A DNA stretch of 64,000 nucleotides. It comes from Negativicoccus succinicivorans. Lineage in GTDB: Bacteria > Bacillota > Negativicutes > Veillonellales > Negativicoccaceae. Position 1 is the stretch's first letter, and the number at the start of each line of letters is the position of its first letter. The position numbers and the translations under genes are program-made. The notes beneath the pieces are model-generated. The model searched no databases. It saw only the letters and a program-made list of their open reading frames with translations, and was not told the DNA's origin. Location of the stretch: the NCBI RefSeq assembly GCF_018372215.1, contig NZ_JAHAJN010000001.1, positions 1 through 64,000 on the forward strand, in the 5' to 3' direction. Positions 36,336-45,488 of the stretch are shown one piece after another.

Positions 36336-37703
36336 ATGGCAGCGTTTACAGAAGCAGAAATCATTCAAGCAACAGAAGCCGTAAAACTTCAGGGCTCTGA
36401 AGATGTAGCGGTAGGTAGTATCAGTACGGATACCCGCGGTGAACTTTCCGGATGTCTATTTGTGCCGTTAAAAGGGGAGCGTTTCGATGGACACGATTAC
36501 TTGCAACAAGCGGTTGAGAAAGGAGCTGTTGCGGTGCTCTGTGATCGGGAGATAGCGGCGCTGCCTAAAGAAGTGGCTGTGTATCGAGTCAAGCAAACGC
36601 GTCGCGCACTGGAAGATCTCGCCGCGTATCATCGGCGACGTTTTGCGTTACCGGTCATTGCCGTTACCGGATCCAGCGGTAAAACTACTACTAAAGAATT
36701 GATTGCAAGCGTACTTGCGCAAAAGTTTAGAGTACATAAGACTGAAAAAAATCATAATAACGAAATCGGTTTAGCGCAGACGTTACTTTCATTGCAACCG
36801 GAAGACGAAGTGTGTGTGGTCGAGATGGGGATGCGTGCACGCGGCGAAATCAAGCGTTTGGCAGAAGTTGCGGCACCGACGATTGGGGTAGTTACGAATG
36901 TCGGAGTGGCGCATCTGGAACGACTTGGGAGTCAGGACGCCATTGCCGCTGCTAAGCAAGAATTAATTGAATCCATTCCGGAAAATGGTACGGCTGTGTT
37001 AAACTGGAATGATAAACGGGTACGCAGCATGGCATCCGTTTGTCACGGTCGAGTAATTAGTTACGGAATTGAGCCGCAGGCAAATGTGCAGGCACTCGAT
37101 ATTCAATACGGACTTGGTAAAACTAAATTTACCTGTCGGATTTTCGATGAAGTGTTTCCTGTCACCTTACCGCTTTTAGGCGCACATAACGTGGCTAACG
37201 CGTTAGCGACGGTGGCTGTTGCACGTGTTTTGGGACTGTCGGCAAATCGTATTCAACGGGCACTTGCGGACGCTGTAGCCGGAGAACTTCGCCAGGAAAT
37301 CATAGATCGAAGCGGAATCCGCTTTGTTAATGATGCGTATAATGCTAATCCGCTTTCCATGGCAGCATCTCTGACCTCCTTATCTCAATTTGGTGAGGGA
37401 CGCTACGTTGCGGTGATCGGCGACATGCTGGAGTTGGGACCGGATGAAGTAGCCATGCATGAAGAACTTGCTACTGCGGTGATTGCGGCAGGAATTACGG
37501 AACTTATTACAGTCGGCCCGCTAGCACGCGCTCTGGGAGAGGCGGTAAAAAAGCAAAGTCACGTGAATGTACACAGCGTTGCAAATACAAATGAAGTAAT
37601 GCCGTTGTTAAAACCGCTGTTGCAGGAAGGTGATATTGTTTTAATCAAGGGGTCACACTCCCTGCGTTTGGACACACTGGTAACTGAATGGAGTAATTCA
37701 TAA
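36336..37703 (+). CDS. murF: UDP-MurNAc-tripeptide:D-Ala-D-Ala ligase
   Basis: A 455-residue Mur ligase adding D-Ala-D-Ala. Motifs: SISTDTRGELSGCLFVPL, ALPVIAVTGSSGKTTTKELI (P-loop), VCVVEMGMRARGEIKRL, NVGVAHLERLGS, LPLLGAHNVANALA and FVNDAYNANPLSMAASL. Start follows GGGGAGA, one base after the murE stop. Confidence 0.96.
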   Translation: MAAFTEAEIIQATEAVKLQGSEDVAVGSISTDTRGELSGCLFVPLKGERFDGHDYLQQAVEKGAVAVLCDREIAALPKEVAVYRVKQTRRALEDLAAYHRRRFALPVIAVTGSSGKTTTKELIASVLAQKFRVHKTEKNHNNEIGLAQTLLSLQPEDEVCVVEMGMRARGEIKRLAEVAAPTIGVVTNVGVAHLERLGSQDAIAAAKQELIESIPENGTAVLNWNDKRVRSMASVCHGRVISYGIEPQANVQALDIQYGLGKTKFTCRIFDEVFPVTLPLLGAHNVANALATVAVARVLGLSANRIQRALADAVAGELRQEIIDRSGIRFVNDAYNANPLSMAASLTSLSQFGEGRYVAVIGDMLELGPDEVAMHEELATAVIAAGITELITVGPLARALGEAVKKQSHVNVHSVANTNEVMPLLKPLLQEGDIVLIKGSHSLRLDTLVTEWSNS

Positions 37704-37715
37704 AAGGATGACAGT

Positions 37716-38675
37716 ATGAGTATTTATTCAAATTTTGTGGTATGTGTGTTGGCCGCACTGTTTATGCTGCTTTTCGGTGCCATCGGTTTGCCGATATTGC
37801 GCCGACTGAATGCGCGACAGGAAGTGCGGGAAGAAGGGCCGCAATCCCATCGCAAAAAAGCAGGCACCCCAACCATGGGTGGCATTTTAATGATCTTGGC
37901 ATTTCTCACAACATTGCTTTTGGCCGGGAATTGGAGCTCGGCTTACGGTTGGTTGCTTTTTTTAGTACTGGGACATTTTGCTCTCGGTCTGAGTGATGAT
38001 GCTATCAAAGCACTGCATCATCGCAACTTGGGACTGACTGCGAAACAAAAACTGGCCGGACAAATTTTTTTGGCGGCGATCTTTGCGTATGCATTGACGG
38101 ATTCTCTGGGACTACCGACATCGCTTCATATACCGTTACTTGATAACAATATATCGCTCGGTAATTTTTATTATCTTTTTGCAATGATTGTTATCGTCGG
38201 AACGACGAATGCAGTGAATTTAACCGACGGCTTGGACGGCTTGGCTGCCGGTATCAGCGCACTCGTAGCGGCTGCGTTTGTTTGGTTGAGCCTCAGTGCG
38301 CGCGATTTAGAATTGGCGCAATTTCCCGCCGCGTTGGCCGGTGTTTGCTTAGGGTTTTTGGTATTTAATTACCATCCCGCAAAGGTTTTTATGGGAGACA
38401 CAGGGGCATTGGCGTTGGGCGCTGCGTTTGCGGGACTGGCTTTGGTCACGCGGACAGAGCTGCTTTTGGTGATTATCGGCGGTGTATTCGTAATGGAGGC
38501 CGTATCGGTTATTTTACAGGTGGCATCATTTAAAACTACAGGCCGCCGCCTGTTTCGCATGAGTCCTTTGCATCATCACTTTGAACTGGGGGGCTGGTCG
38601 GAAGTGAGGGTGGTTCATACTTTTTGGCTGGCGGCGCTACTCTGTGTCGGCGTCGGTATTTCTTTAACAATCTAG
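37716..38675 (+). CDS. mraY: Phospho-MurNAc-pentapeptide translocase
   Basis: A 319-residue polytopic enzyme (about ten membrane segments) that forms lipid I. Visible: REEGPQSHRKKAGTPTMGGILMIL, LSDDAIKALHHRNLGLTAKQK (catalytic Asp pair region), NAVNLTDGLDGLAAG, FNYHPAKVFMGDTGALALG and SPLHHHFELGGWSEVRVV. Start has AAAGGATG upstream. Confidence 0.97.
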   Translation: MSIYSNFVVCVLAALFMLLFGAIGLPILRRLNARQEVREEGPQSHRKKAGTPTMGGILMILAFLTTLLLAGNWSSAYGWLLFLVLGHFALGLSDDAIKALHHRNLGLTAKQKLAGQIFLAAIFAYALTDSLGLPTSLHIPLLDNNISLGNFYYLFAMIVIVGTTNAVNLTDGLDGLAAGISALVAAAFVWLSLSARDLELAQFPAALAGVCLGFLVFNYHPAKVFMGDTGALALGAAFAGLALVTRTELLLVIIGGVFVMEAVSVILQVASFKTTGRRLFRMSPLHHHFELGGWSEVRVVHTFWLAALLCVGVGISLTI

Positions 38676-38710
38676 AGTGAATGAGCGAAAAAATTGAAGC
38701 GGTGATGAGC

Positions 38711-40066
38711 ATGAAGTATACGAACGCAAAAATCTTAGTTATCGGTGCCGGAATCAGCGGCATAGGCGCAGCGCGGGCTCTTGCCAAAGCCGGTGCGAAT
38801 GTAATCCTTTCGGATGTGAAGGATTTGTCGGCAGAAAAAACGGCAGCATTAACGGCGCTGGGGATTGAATGTGTTTTTGGTGCGCAAAAGTCAAGCCTTT
38901 TGGCAGGGGTGGAACAAATTATATTGTCACCGGGGATTGCACCAACAATCCCTTTGGCAGTGGCAGCAACGGAAGCAGGCATTCCGGTCGTTTCTGAAAT
39001 TGAAGTCGCGTATGAACTCTCACAAGCACCGATCTATGCGATTACCGGTACGAATGGAAAAACGACGACCACTACGTTGTTAGGCGATATGGTTGCGGCC
39101 GGCGGACTTGAAAATGTAGTCGGAGGAAACATCGGTAAAGCGCTTTCTGAGCAGGTCAGTGAACTTTCTTCAGATGGTATCGTGGTGGCTGAAGTATCGA
39201 GCTTTCAATTGGAAATGATTGATCGTTTTTGTCCTCATGTGGCGGCGATTTTGAATATTACACCGGATCACTTTGAACGTCATGGTGACATGGATTCTTA
39301 CGTACAGGCGAAAGCACGTATTTTTGAAAACCAGACAACAGATGATGTGTTGATTTTAAATAGGCAGGATCCGTATTGCCGCGCTTTTGCTGAGAAGGCG
39401 CAAAGTCGTATTCTTTGGGTTTCTACAGCAGGAAAAGTAGAAAGCGGAGCCTACGTAGAGGACAATGTATTGTATTTAAATCCGGAAGGAACGCCGGAAG
39501 TATTGTTGAGTGCCGATGAACTTTTGTTGAAAGGTGAGTATAATTGGTTAAATATTCTTACCGCAGCACTCATGGCGCAGCATGCAGGCGTACCACTCTC
39601 CGTAATTCGGGGTGTCTTACGCGTATTTAAAGGCTTACCGCATCGCGTAGAAAATGTAGCTATACAGGAAGGAATCACTTATTATAACGATTCCAAAGCA
39701 ACAAATACGGATGCTACAATAAAAGCATTGCAAAGTTTTAACCAACCGATTGTGTGGATTGCCGGAGGTTATGATAAAGGAACAGATTTAACGCTTTTGA
39801 TGCAGTCTGCCCGGAAATGCAAGGGCATCGTTTTCTTAGGGAATAGTAAAGAGCGCTTCTCTATTGCGGCTCAAAAAGAAGGAATTACCAATATTGAACT
39901 TGCCGATGACTTAGCGCAGGCGGTCAAAAAAGCGCAGAAGTTAGCACAAAAAAATAATGCGACGGTGGTGCTTTTCTCTCCGGCCGCATCGAGCTATGAT
40001 CAGTATCATAATTATCAGGAACGTGGGCGTGACTTTTGTCGCTTAGTAGCGGAGTTGGAGAATTAA
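38711..40066 (+). CDS. murD: UDP-MurNAc-L-Ala:D-Glu ligase
   Basis: A Mur ligase of about 451 residues adding D-Glu. Motifs: KILVIGAGISGIGAARALAKAGA at the N-terminus, YAITGTNGKTTTTTLLGDM, VVGGNIGKAL, VAEVSSFQLEMI, NITPDHFERHGDM and YYNDSKATNTDATIKAL. ATG 38711 fits homologues and has GGTGAT upstream; an in-frame ATG at 38681 would add ten residues and cannot be excluded. Follows mraY directly; ftsW, often next, is missing. Confidence 0.95.
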   Translation: MKYTNAKILVIGAGISGIGAARALAKAGANVILSDVKDLSAEKTAALTALGIECVFGAQKSSLLAGVEQIILSPGIAPTIPLAVAATEAGIPVVSEIEVAYELSQAPIYAITGTNGKTTTTTLLGDMVAAGGLENVVGGNIGKALSEQVSELSSDGIVVAEVSSFQLEMIDRFCPHVAAILNITPDHFERHGDMDSYVQAKARIFENQTTDDVLILNRQDPYCRAFAEKAQSRILWVSTAGKVESGAYVEDNVLYLNPEGTPEVLLSADELLLKGEYNWLNILTAALMAQHAGVPLSVIRGVLRVFKGLPHRVENVAIQEGITYYNDSKATNTDATIKALQSFNQPIVWIAGGYDKGTDLTLLMQSARKCKGIVFLGNSKERFSIAAQKEGITNIELADDLAQAVKKAQKLAQKNNATVVLFSPAASSYDQYHNYQERGRDFCRLVAELEN

Positions 40067-41169
40067 TGAAGCGACGAGTAATTATTTCCGGCGGCGGTAC
40101 CGGCGGGCACATTTATCCCGCACTGACGATTGCGGATGCGATTCGCCAAGTAACAGATGTGGAATTCTTATATGTCGGCAGTGAAAATGGCTTAGAAACA
40201 GAACTGGTTCCCAAAGCGAATATTCCGTTTATAAGTTTGCGACTGCACGGATTTGAGCGCCGACTGACTCCTAAAAACGGAAAAACGGCCTGGGAAGCGT
40301 TACAAAGCGTAGCGAAAGCAGGGTCTATCTTGCGAGACTTTCATCCGGATATTGTGATCGGTACCGGTGGGTATGTCTGCGGTCCCATGCTATTGGCTGC
40401 GGCTTTGAGCGGTGTTCCGACACTGATTCAGGAACAGAATGTGGTGCCGGGGATAACCAATCGCTTGCTGTCCAAAGTGGTTCGTAAAATTGCGCTTGGC
40501 TATGAAGAAGCCGCGGCACAATTCCATCAACCTAAAAAAATTGTGGTGACAGGAAATCCTGTGCGTCGGGACATTTTAGCCGCGCAACGAGATGTCAGCA
40601 GAAAGCGGTTGGGACTGCCCGACGATGCATTCGTGCTTCTTGCTGCCGGTGGCAGTCGCGGTGCGCGCGTGATTAATCAAGCGATGCAGGAAGTTCTCAC
40701 ACGTTACCAAACCAATACAGGAATAGTAGTGATGCATGTCACCGGTGAGCAGGAGTATGAAAGATTCATGCAGGGATTCACGCTGACCGACGAAAAGAAT
40801 AAACATTTGCGGGTGTATCCTTATTTACATACGATGCCCGATGCGCTGGCAGCGGCCGATTTGGTGGTGTATCGTGCCGGCGCGGTGGGATTGGCCGAAC
40901 TTACGGCGCTCGGTCGGCCGTCGATCTTGGTGCCGTATCCGTATGCAGCTGCGGATCATCAACGACGTAACGCAGCGGTCTTGGCGCAAAGAGGTGCAGC
41001 GGTGGTCATCGAAAATGAAGATTTGACCGGTGCGTTGTTATATGAGACGATAGAATCGTTGCGGCAAAACCGAACACGTTTAGAGTCGATGGCGTCTGCC
41101 AGTCGTTCTTTAGGTAGACCGCAAGCGGCGGAAGACATTGCGAAATTAGCACTTTCAATGATGGGATAA
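40066..41169 (+). CDS. murG: Lipid II synthase MurG
   Basis: A 367-residue GT-B glycosyltransferase adding GlcNAc to lipid I. Visible: VIISGGGTGGHIYPALTIADAI (lipid-side glycine loop), FHPDIVIGTGGYVCGPMLLAA, IQEQNVVPGITNRLL, TGNPVRRDI, GSRGARVIN and VVYRAGAVGLAELTALGRPSI. The usual SRSGA acceptor-region motif reads YRAGA here. Start shares a base with the murD stop. Confidence 0.96.
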   Translation: MKRRVIISGGGTGGHIYPALTIADAIRQVTDVEFLYVGSENGLETELVPKANIPFISLRLHGFERRLTPKNGKTAWEALQSVAKAGSILRDFHPDIVIGTGGYVCGPMLLAAALSGVPTLIQEQNVVPGITNRLLSKVVRKIALGYEEAAAQFHQPKKIVVTGNPVRRDILAAQRDVSRKRLGLPDDAFVLLAAGGSRGARVINQAMQEVLTRYQTNTGIVVMHVTGEQEYERFMQGFTLTDEKNKHLRVYPYLHTMPDALAAADLVVYRAGAVGLAELTALGRPSILVPYPYAAADHQRRNAAVLAQRGAAVVIENEDLTGALLYETIESLRQNRTRLESMASASRSLGRPQAAEDIAKLALSMMG

Positions 41170-41173
41170 AACA

Positions 41174-42571
41174 ATGAATTTGGATCAATATAAAAAATTT
41201 CATTTTGTAGGAATTGGCGGCGTGGGAATGCGTGCGCTGACCTATATCTTGTTACAACGAGGCTATATGGTTACCGGCTCCGATCAGGAAGACGACGCGG
41301 TGTTTGCAAAATTTCGTGATCACGGAGCGGTCATTTATCTTGGCCATGATGCTTCTCATGTGGATGGGGCTGACGTAGTTGTTGTATCCACGGCTATTCG
41401 CCCGAACAATCCGGAAGTGGTGGCAGCCAAAGAAAAAGGTATCCCTGTCATGCATCGCTCGGATATTTTAGCAGCTATTTTAAATGACGGTTGCGGCATT
41501 GCCGTCGCCGGAGCCCATGGTAAAACCACAACCACATCCATGCTGGGGCAGGTCTTTGAAGAAGCCGGCGTCGATCCGACCATCGTTATCGGGGGCGAGG
41601 TAGATTACTTAAAAGGCAATTCGAAAGCGGGGAAAGGTCCGCATGTTATTGCCGAAGCCGATGAAAGCGACGGATCATTCTTAAAACTTCGACCGGCTTT
41701 TGCGGTAGTTACCAATATTGAAGATGATCATTTAGATTACTACGGGTCGATGGAAAGGTTGGAAGCAGCTTTTGTGGAATTCATTCATTCCCTGGATGAA
41801 AAACAGGGCCGAGCTATTTTGTGTATAGAAAACAAAGTTATTCGCAAACTGTTACCACAGGTTAAGTGTGCTTATGTTACCTACGGGTTTTCTCCGGAGG
41901 CAACCTACTCGGCCACTGATTTAGCATATGTCGACGGTTGTCTGCATTTTACCTTGCTCAAAGAACAGCAACGTTTAGGGAAGGTGATGCTGCAGGTTCC
42001 GGGCAAATATAATGTGCTTAACGCATTGGCAACGATTGCGACGGCGCTTGCGGCCGGTTTATCGTTGCCGGATATCATTGAGGCTTTGGGGCACTTTGCC
42101 GGCACAAAACGACGTTTTCAAACACTATATCGGAGCTCGGATTATTGGTTGGTTACCGATTATGCGCATCATCCGACAGAAATTAAAGCGACGCTTGCCG
42201 CCGCTAAAGAAATTGGCGTGAAGCGAGTGATTTGCGTATTTCAGCCACACCGTTATTCACGTACGGATTTATTACGAAACGAATTTGCGGACGCATTTCA
42301 TGATGCCGATTTGACGGTTTTTACGGACATTTACGCTGCCGGTGAAGATCCGCGGGATAATGTCGATGGTACTTTATTGCCGAATATGGTAAAGGCAACG
42401 GGAGACGAAGCGAGTTACGTGCAGGATATAGCGACGATTCCGGAATACTTAGATACCATTCGTAAGCCCGGCGATCTTATTATTATGATGGGAGCGGGCA
42501 ATATTAATGAATGCAGTTACCTGGTTAAACAAAGGTGGGAACAACAGGATGAAACTGTGGGACAAAACTAA
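41174..42571 (+). CDS. murC: UDP-MurNAc:L-alanine ligase
   Basis: A 465-residue Mur ligase for the first stem residue. Motifs: FHFVGIGGVGMRALTYIL, GSDQEDDAV, VAGAHGKTTTTSMLGQV, VIAEADESDGSFLKL, TNIEDDHLDYYGSM, LVTDYAHHPTEIKATL and FQPHRYSRTDLL. No murB follows; ddl begins inside the end of this gene. Confidence 0.96.
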   Translation: MNLDQYKKFHFVGIGGVGMRALTYILLQRGYMVTGSDQEDDAVFAKFRDHGAVIYLGHDASHVDGADVVVVSTAIRPNNPEVVAAKEKGIPVMHRSDILAAILNDGCGIAVAGAHGKTTTTSMLGQVFEEAGVDPTIVIGGEVDYLKGNSKAGKGPHVIAEADESDGSFLKLRPAFAVVTNIEDDHLDYYGSMERLEAAFVEFIHSLDEKQGRAILCIENKVIRKLLPQVKCAYVTYGFSPEATYSATDLAYVDGCLHFTLLKEQQRLGKVMLQVPGKYNVLNALATIATALAAGLSLPDIIEALGHFAGTKRRFQTLYRSSDYWLVTDYAHHPTEIKATLAAAKEIGVKRVICVFQPHRYSRTDLLRNEFADAFHDADLTVFTDIYAAGEDPRDNVDGTLLPNMVKATGDEASYVQDIATIPEYLDTIRKPGDLIIMMGAGNINECSYLVKQRWEQQDETVGQN

Positions 42572-43490
42572 AAATATTTTGGTGGTTATGGGCGGCCCAT
42601 CTACGGAAGCGGAGGTTTCCCGACGTACAGGTGCTGCGATTGCACAAGCGTTGGCAGAAGGCGGGTACAAAGTAACTACGCTTGAATTTAATCCGCAAAC
42701 TTTTTTAAATAATGTGCAAAAAGCGCAACCGCAAGTCGTTTTCAATGCGTTACATGGAAAGTACGGGGAAGATGGAGCCATTCAAAACGTTTTGGAAATG
42801 CTCGGCATTCCCTACACCGGATCGGGGCCTTTGGCCAGTGCTTTAACAATGGATAAAGTTATCAGTAAACGACTTTTTGTCCAGTCGGATTTGCCGACGG
42901 CACCTTTTTCCATTTACCGCCAGGAAGAAGAAATGGAAATGATTGTAGCGGATATTTTGGAACGTTTTGCTTTGCCGGTCGTGATTAAAGCCGCTAATCA
43001 AGGTTCAACGATCGGGGTCAGCGTGATTCACGAGGCAAGCGAAGTTGCGTGTGCGGTGCAAGAGGCGTTTAAGTATGATCCGTGGATTGTCGTAGAAGAA
43101 TATTTGTTTGGCGATGAGTTTACCGCTTCTGTTCTCAACGGAGAAGCGTTACCGGTCATTCAAATCGTACCGCATTCAGGGGTATATGATTATGCATCGA
43201 AGTATACGGCGGGGGCGACGGATTATTTAGTACCGGCGCCGATTGACGATCGGCTGAAAGACCAATTACAAGAACTGGCACGACAGACGTATCGGCTGAT
43301 GAACTGTGAAGGTGTCGCGCGTGTCGATTTTATGACAGATGACAAAGGAAATCCGTTTATTTTGGAAGTGAACACTGTACCCGGTATGACGGTCACCAGC
43401 CTAGTGCCGAAGGCGGCTAACGCTGTAGGGATGGACTTTTTGGAGCTTTGCGAAGCCATTTTAAGCACCGCCGGGTGCAAAAAACTGTAA
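42549..43490 (+). CDS. ddl: D-alanine:D-alanine ligase
   Basis: A 313-residue ATP-grasp enzyme. Visible: ILVVMGGPSTEAEVSRRTG, VFNALHGKYGEDGAIQNVLEMLGIPYTGSG, MDKVISKRLF, PVVIKAANQGSTIGVSVI, EEYLFGDEFTASVL, GVARVDFMTDD and ILEVNTVPGMTVTSLVPKAA. ATG 42549 overlaps murC by 23 bases; an earlier in-frame ATG at 42507 would lie deeper in murC. Confidence 0.95.
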   Translation: MKLWDKTKNILVVMGGPSTEAEVSRRTGAAIAQALAEGGYKVTTLEFNPQTFLNNVQKAQPQVVFNALHGKYGEDGAIQNVLEMLGIPYTGSGPLASALTMDKVISKRLFVQSDLPTAPFSIYRQEEEMEMIVADILERFALPVVIKAANQGSTIGVSVIHEASEVACAVQEAFKYDPWIVVEEYLFGDEFTASVLNGEALPVIQIVPHSGVYDYASKYTAGATDYLVPAPIDDRLKDQLQELARQTYRLMNCEGVARVDFMTDDKGNPFILEVNTVPGMTVTSLVPKAANAVGMDFLELCEAILSTAGCKKL

Positions 43491-43494
43491 TCCG

Positions 43495-44355
43495 ATGGTA
43501 CAGCATATTGATTTTGAAACATTTCGTCGCCGGCAACGCGGTGAGGAAACACCTGTTGTTCCGCCACAACGAAATGATGTAGGAGAACCGACGGAATTGC
43601 CGCGCAGACGTCGGCGCAAAAGACTAAAGTCGCAACTGCGGAAAGAAAAGCCTTTTTATAAAAAACGCGGAACATATGCTTGGGCGGCCGGTCTCATTGT
43701 CGGCTTTTTGTTGCTGTTGGCGCTGGCACCGATTTCGTTTGGCAGTGTTGAAGTAGAGGGGTTGCAAGCTCTTTCACGTGATGAGGTTTTTCGTGTCGCG
43801 AGAATCGGACGTCCTATCAACGTCGTACAACTCGCGACGGCCGACATTTCCCGTCGGTTGAATGGTGATTTGCGAATCGCCGCAGCTAAAGTGGATCGGG
43901 AGTTTCCCGCAACCATTCGGATTCAGATTGAAGAGCGACGTCCGATTGCCGTCGTTGCGACGGAATTTGGTTTTGCAGTTTTTGATAAAACCGGTTTAGT
44001 TATTGCCGAAGGACCAACTATTACACAGACGGATGTTCCTTTTATTACGGGCAAAAAACTAGGTAATGTCTTGTTAGGTGATACGGTTACCGACGATGCT
44101 TTACGAAAAGCATTAGGGTATTTATCGTATCTTTCGCGTAAAGGCGGCGAACAAATTTCGGAAATTAATATCGGCGACGCGGCACAATTAATTGCGTATA
44201 CGCGTGATGACATACCGATTCATTTGGGCGCAGTAGAAAATGCAGCTGAGCAGGCACCTTTATCCGAAAATATGTTGAAAGATATTCGATTGCGAAACTT
44301 GGCAGTCGATTACGTGGACGCCAATGTAGGCGCGCCCTATATCAAATTGAAATGA
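43495..44355 (+). CDS. ftsQ: Cell division protein FtsQ/DivIB
   Basis: A 286-residue bitopic protein: Arg/Lys-rich cytoplasmic N-terminus (RRRRRKRLKSQLRKEK), one membrane segment (about residues 60-82), then a POTRA domain (FGSVEVEGLQALSRDEVFRVARIGRPINVV) and a beta domain (REFPATIRIQIEERRPIAVV). It bridges early and late division proteins. Ribosome site is weak. Follows ddl by four bases. Confidence 0.9.
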   Translation: MVQHIDFETFRRRQRGEETPVVPPQRNDVGEPTELPRRRRRKRLKSQLRKEKPFYKKRGTYAWAAGLIVGFLLLLALAPISFGSVEVEGLQALSRDEVFRVARIGRPINVVQLATADISRRLNGDLRIAAAKVDREFPATIRIQIEERRPIAVVATEFGFAVFDKTGLVIAEGPTITQTDVPFITGKKLGNVLLGDTVTDDALRKALGYLSYLSRKGGEQISEINIGDAAQLIAYTRDDIPIHLGAVENAAEQAPLSENMLKDIRLRNLAVDYVDANVGAPYIKLK

Positions 44356-44362
44356 GGCGGCA

Positions 44363-45046
44363 ATGAAATCAAAAACGGCTGCGTTGCTTGCGGTCAGCAT
44401 TATTTTAGGGATGATGCTGTCATTGCAGTATAAAAGCAACAAAGAAATGCAGGCGACGACAATGAATATGCGTGCGGAAGACTTGTATCAGCAACTGATG
44501 CAGGTCGAACAGGAAAAGAAGGATTTGGCGAAGGAATTGCAAGCATTGCAGGCGGAAAACTTGACATCGGACGCTACGCAGGAAAGAAATGAATTAAAAT
44601 TCAGAGCCGGTCTGACTGCGGTGGAAGGATCGGGTGTAGTGGTCACGATTGAAGACAGCAAGCAGCCGCTTAAAATGGGTGAAAACCAAAATCTTTATGT
44701 CGTGCATGATGAAGATATTTTGAAAGTTATCAACGAATTACGCGCAGCCGGCGCCGAAGCCATTGCGGTAAATGAGCAACGTTTGATCGGCACGAGTGAA
44801 ATTCGTTGTGCCGGTCCCACAGTTATTGTGAATGGTAAAATGTTCAGCACACCGTTCCAAGTCAAGGCCATTGGAGATCCGAAATTATTGCGATCCGCAC
44901 TTGAATTTCGAGGAGGAGTGGTCGATACTTTGAAGTATTGGGGAATCAATGTGTCCATTGAGACCCGCAGTAATCTGCAAATCAATCCGTATACAGGACC
45001 GAGTAAGCAAGAATATGCAAAAGCAATACCGGGGGTGCCAAAATGA
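44363..45046 (+). CDS. DUF881 (YlxW-like) membrane-anchored coiled-coil protein
   Basis: A 227-residue protein with an N-terminal membrane segment (residues 5-22), a coiled coil (about 30-75) and the DUF881 domain: GLTAVEGSGVVVTIEDS, VVHDEDILKVINELRAAGAEAIAVNEQRLIGTSEIRC and GGVVDTLKYWGINVSIE. These genes sit before ftsZ in many Firmicutes; function is not settled. Overlaps the next gene by four bases. Confidence 0.9.
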   Translation: MKSKTAALLAVSIILGMMLSLQYKSNKEMQATTMNMRAEDLYQQLMQVEQEKKDLAKELQALQAENLTSDATQERNELKFRAGLTAVEGSGVVVTIEDSKQPLKMGENQNLYVVHDEDILKVINELRAAGAEAIAVNEQRLIGTSEIRCAGPTVIVNGKMFSTPFQVKAIGDPKLLRSALEFRGGVVDTLKYWGINVSIETRSNLQINPYTGPSKQEYAKAIPGVPK

Positions 45047-45396
45047 TTGTAGCTTTAATGTTGTGCGGCCTGTTCCTCGGAATTGTGATGGGAATGTGGT
45101 TTCCCTGGGCGATCTCCATTTCCTATGCTCCATTCCTTTCGGTAGCGATTATGGCTTGCTTGGACAGCGTGTTCGGCGGCTTGCGTTCACATATGGAAGG
45201 GAAATACGATCACACGATTTTTTTCAGCGGTTTTTTCGTTAACGCATTAGTGGCAATGCTATTTGTTTTTATCGGTAGTCGATTGGGCATTGACATTTAT
45301 TACGTGGCGCTGTTGAGTTTCGGCTTGCGTATTTTTGATAACACGGCGGCCATTCGGAGAATTTGGCTGGATGAAAGAAAAACCGGCGTCAGATAA
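45043..45396 (+). CDS. Small basic family membrane protein (SbP/DUF1290)
   Basis: A 117-residue protein with three to four membrane segments and the conserved SISYAPFLSVAIMACLDSVFGGLRSHMEGKYDHTIFFSGFF. It is the usual companion of DUF881 proteins next to ftsZ. Role unknown, probably linked to division. Confidence 0.9.
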   Translation: MIVALMLCGLFLGIVMGMWFPWAISISYAPFLSVAIMACLDSVFGGLRSHMEGKYDHTIFFSGFFVNALVAMLFVFIGSRLGIDIYYVALLSFGLRIFDNTAAIRRIWLDERKTGVR

Positions 45397-45488
45397 GTAG
45401 CGTTTTCCGCTTAAATAGTGTAAAATAATTCATAATAAGTGAAACACAAAGAATAATAAACATACGGCAAACAGAAGGAGGAAGTCAG